This document shows positions 43,211 to 44,448 of a stretch of 44,448 bases of DNA, in pieces (positions within the stretch are counted from its first letter, which is position 1; each line of letters starts with the position of its first letter). The DNA lies in contig JADHUC010000055.1 of the NCBI GenBank assembly GCA_016784735.1, forward strand, positions 1 through 44,448. The letters are read 5' to 3'. Origin of the DNA: Pirellulaceae bacterium (GTDB lineage: Bacteria > Planctomycetota > Planctomycetia > Pirellulales > Pirellulaceae). The translations under genes were made by a program, and so were the position numbers. Under the pieces are notes generated by a model. That model was not told the DNA's origin. It ran no database searches and saw nothing but the letters and a program-made list of their open reading frames with translations.

Positions 43211-43857
43211 CTTTCGCCACTCCTGCAAGAACAATAATTCCGGACGCACAGACATTTGTCCGCGCGAACAAGACAACAACTCCTTACGTCTCCGAGCCGT
43301 TGATCGACAGGTTCCAGTGAAGCAGGCGAATCACTCCGCAGTTTTTCGGGTTGTTTTCATGGCGTGGACTCACAGAGTACTGGCGGTTTTCTGCGCTGTT
43401 CCGATGATTCGCCGTCGATAATCTATGCCTATCCGGACCGACGGCCGCTGCGTATTCGGGTTATGCGTGCGCAGTTTTGACTTGCATGGCGGCTGATTCG
43501 ACTGTGACGTCATGTCGGGAGGCATTTCCGTTTTCATGCGTCGACTCCGTTATCGTCGCGTTATCGGCCCAGTTGGGCCGACGTGCGCGAGTCGTCGTTC
43601 CCGTATTCGCCGGTTCCTCGGCAAACTCAGCCTGACCTCGTCAGTGTGAGCGCAGCGCGGGTGATGGCCTAAACTGACATGGCCAGAAGTGATACCGATA
43701 TGAAGGTACTGCGATTGGATCGTTGCCATGTCGCGGCTTAGAATGTATCCTGCAAATAGACAACTGAACGGGCAAAAAGACGCGAAATCGCGTTTGACTT
43801 CGTTCGCAGCGTGGCTGCGGTTACGTTCCGTAGGCTCTGAGCCAGAAGGAGGTCGCT
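43211..43857. other. Non-coding stretch of about 650 bases
   Basis: No gene is supported here. The open frames seen are shadows of the outer-membrane protein gene or lack motifs. It should hold the promoter and leader of that gene. A perfect inverted repeat (CGGCCCA / TGGGCCG) is at 43565-43580 and a smaller one (CGCAGC / GCTGCG) lies near 43805-43820. Confidence 0.4.
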
Positions 43858-44022
43858 ATGCCCGTGCAAAAACTGAAGCAGTTCCTGGACGACAACGGTG
43901 TCCGTTACGTAACGATCCAGCATTCGCCGGCCTTCACCGCCCAGGAAATCGCGGCGTCGGCCCACGTTCCGGGTAAGGAATTGGCCAAGACGGTGATGGT
44001 CAAGATTTCGACGGGCGGCTAA
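43858..44022 (+). pseudogene. Truncated YbaK/prolyl-tRNA editing-domain gene, N-terminal part only
   Basis: The frame encodes 54 residues beginning [15 protein letters not shown] and including [28 protein letters not shown]. This is the start of the YbaK/EbsC deacylase domain, normally about 155 residues. AAGGAGG stands before the ATG. After VMVK the protein runs into ISTGG and a stop, and no continuation is seen in another frame before the next gene. The loss removes most of the fold, so activity is unlikely. It is too short to appear in ordinary gene lists. Confidence 0.8.
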
Positions 44023-44062
44023 CCGGTTTATTCCGCGGTACGATGATTGGGGTTGACAACAG

Positions 44063-44448
44063 GTGACAAGCAGCGCGGATCCGATCTTCGTTACTGGGGC
44101 AACGGGCTTCATCGGCACAAGGCTCGTACAGGCCCTTGTCCAGCACGGTCAGCCGGTTCGAGCACTCGTCCGACGCGACCGCCTCGAACCACCACCCGGA
44201 ACAAACGGGCCGTCGCCGCTCGAGCACGAACTGGTCGAACTGGTTCGCGGCGACATCACGGATCGCGATTCGCTCGTGTGCGGAATGGCAGGGTGCCGCC
44301 GCGTATTCCATCTGGCCGCATACGCAAAGGTCTGGGCGCGCGATCCCAAGACGTACGTAGCAATCAACGTCGAAGGGATGCGCAATGTGTTTGCGGCGGC
44401 CGAGCAGCATAATGTCGAACGCGTCGTCTTCACCTCTACTGTCAGAAC
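44063..44448 (+). CDS. NAD-dependent epimerase/dehydratase (SDR), cut by the window end
   Basis: From GTG 44063 (a stop codon lies nine bases upstream in frame) the protein reads into a Rossmann fold: IFVTGATGFIGTRLV, then VRALVRRDR, a GDITDRDSL strand, VFHLAAYAKVW, YVAINVEGMRNVFAAA and VVFTSTV. It is an extended SDR resembling dihydroflavonol-reductase-like and hopanoid-associated sugar epimerase-like proteins. The catalytic YxxxK lies beyond the window, so the substrate cannot be judged. It directly follows the truncated YbaK-like gene. Confidence 0.85.
   Translation, partial: MTSSADPIFVTGATGFIGTRLVQALVQHGQPVRALVRRDRLEPPPGTNGPSPLEHELVELVRGDITDRDSLVCGMAGCRRVFHLAAYAKVWARDPKTYVAINVEGMRNVFAAAEQHNVERVVFTSTVR

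Noticed and set aside
1..44448. tRNA genes or CRISPR arrays
   Set aside because: A visual scan found no T-loop-type GTTCGAATC context with a cloverleaf and no regularly spaced direct repeats. A dedicated tRNA or CRISPR finder would settle it.

Overview
The window looks like a chromosomal segment of a planctomycete (Pirellulales-like). It has moderately high GC, a sulfatase, a Tat-secreted Gfo/Idh/MocA oxidoreductase, secreted HEAT-like and TPR/beta-propeller proteins, an Lpg1974-type outer-membrane protein and many single-gene units separated by remnants. This assignment is inferred from gene content only. No tRNA, rRNA or CRISPR array was seen.

Layout. (1) 1-3940: purC, a fragment of a formylglycine-generating-enzyme domain, a double-UspA stress protein, a small hypothetical protein and a CcmM-like gamma-carbonic anhydrase. 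(2) 4055-9332: a compact two-component cluster with a lone receiver, a dCache histidine kinase, a receiver fused directly to an SLC13/DASS anion transporter, and two more lone receivers. No DNA-binding output domain is visible. (3) 9503-10257: a small membrane protein overlapping mntP. (4) 10468-16019, minus strand: a metal-efflux operon of a Cys/His-rich secreted protein, a His-rich periplasmic adaptor and a heavy-metal RND pump, with no outer-membrane factor. (5) 16366-20200: a secreted HELAH metallopeptidase-like protein divergent from a sulfatase.

(6) 20296-32752: a deoxysugar/acyl-transfer locus. It holds a GT1 glycosyltransferase, an NDP-hexose 2,3-dehydratase, two paralogous condensation-fold acyltransferases with an unusual HHxCTDA motif, an MMPL/RND exporter, rmlB, rmlA and a low-GC polysaccharide pyruvyl transferase-family gene. 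After an IS3 remnant comes a thioester-reductase-like SDR fused to an SCP2-like domain (33949-35556). Together these genes could make, acylate and export a glycolipid built on a 2-deoxygenated sugar. The gene classes recall mycobacterial glycopeptidolipid loci (Rml, GT1, Pap, MmpL).

(7) 35708-44448: a Gfo/Idh/MocA oxidoreductase, an HNH nuclease with a small partner, a HEAT-like secreted protein, a beta-propeller/TPR protein with a CxxCH motif, a decayed second copy of the HEAT-like gene's 5' end, an outer-membrane protein, a truncated YbaK-like gene and an SDR epimerase cut by the window end.

Most noteworthy are the receiver-DASS fusion cluster, which suggests phosphorylation-controlled transport without transcription, and the acyl-deoxysugar locus.
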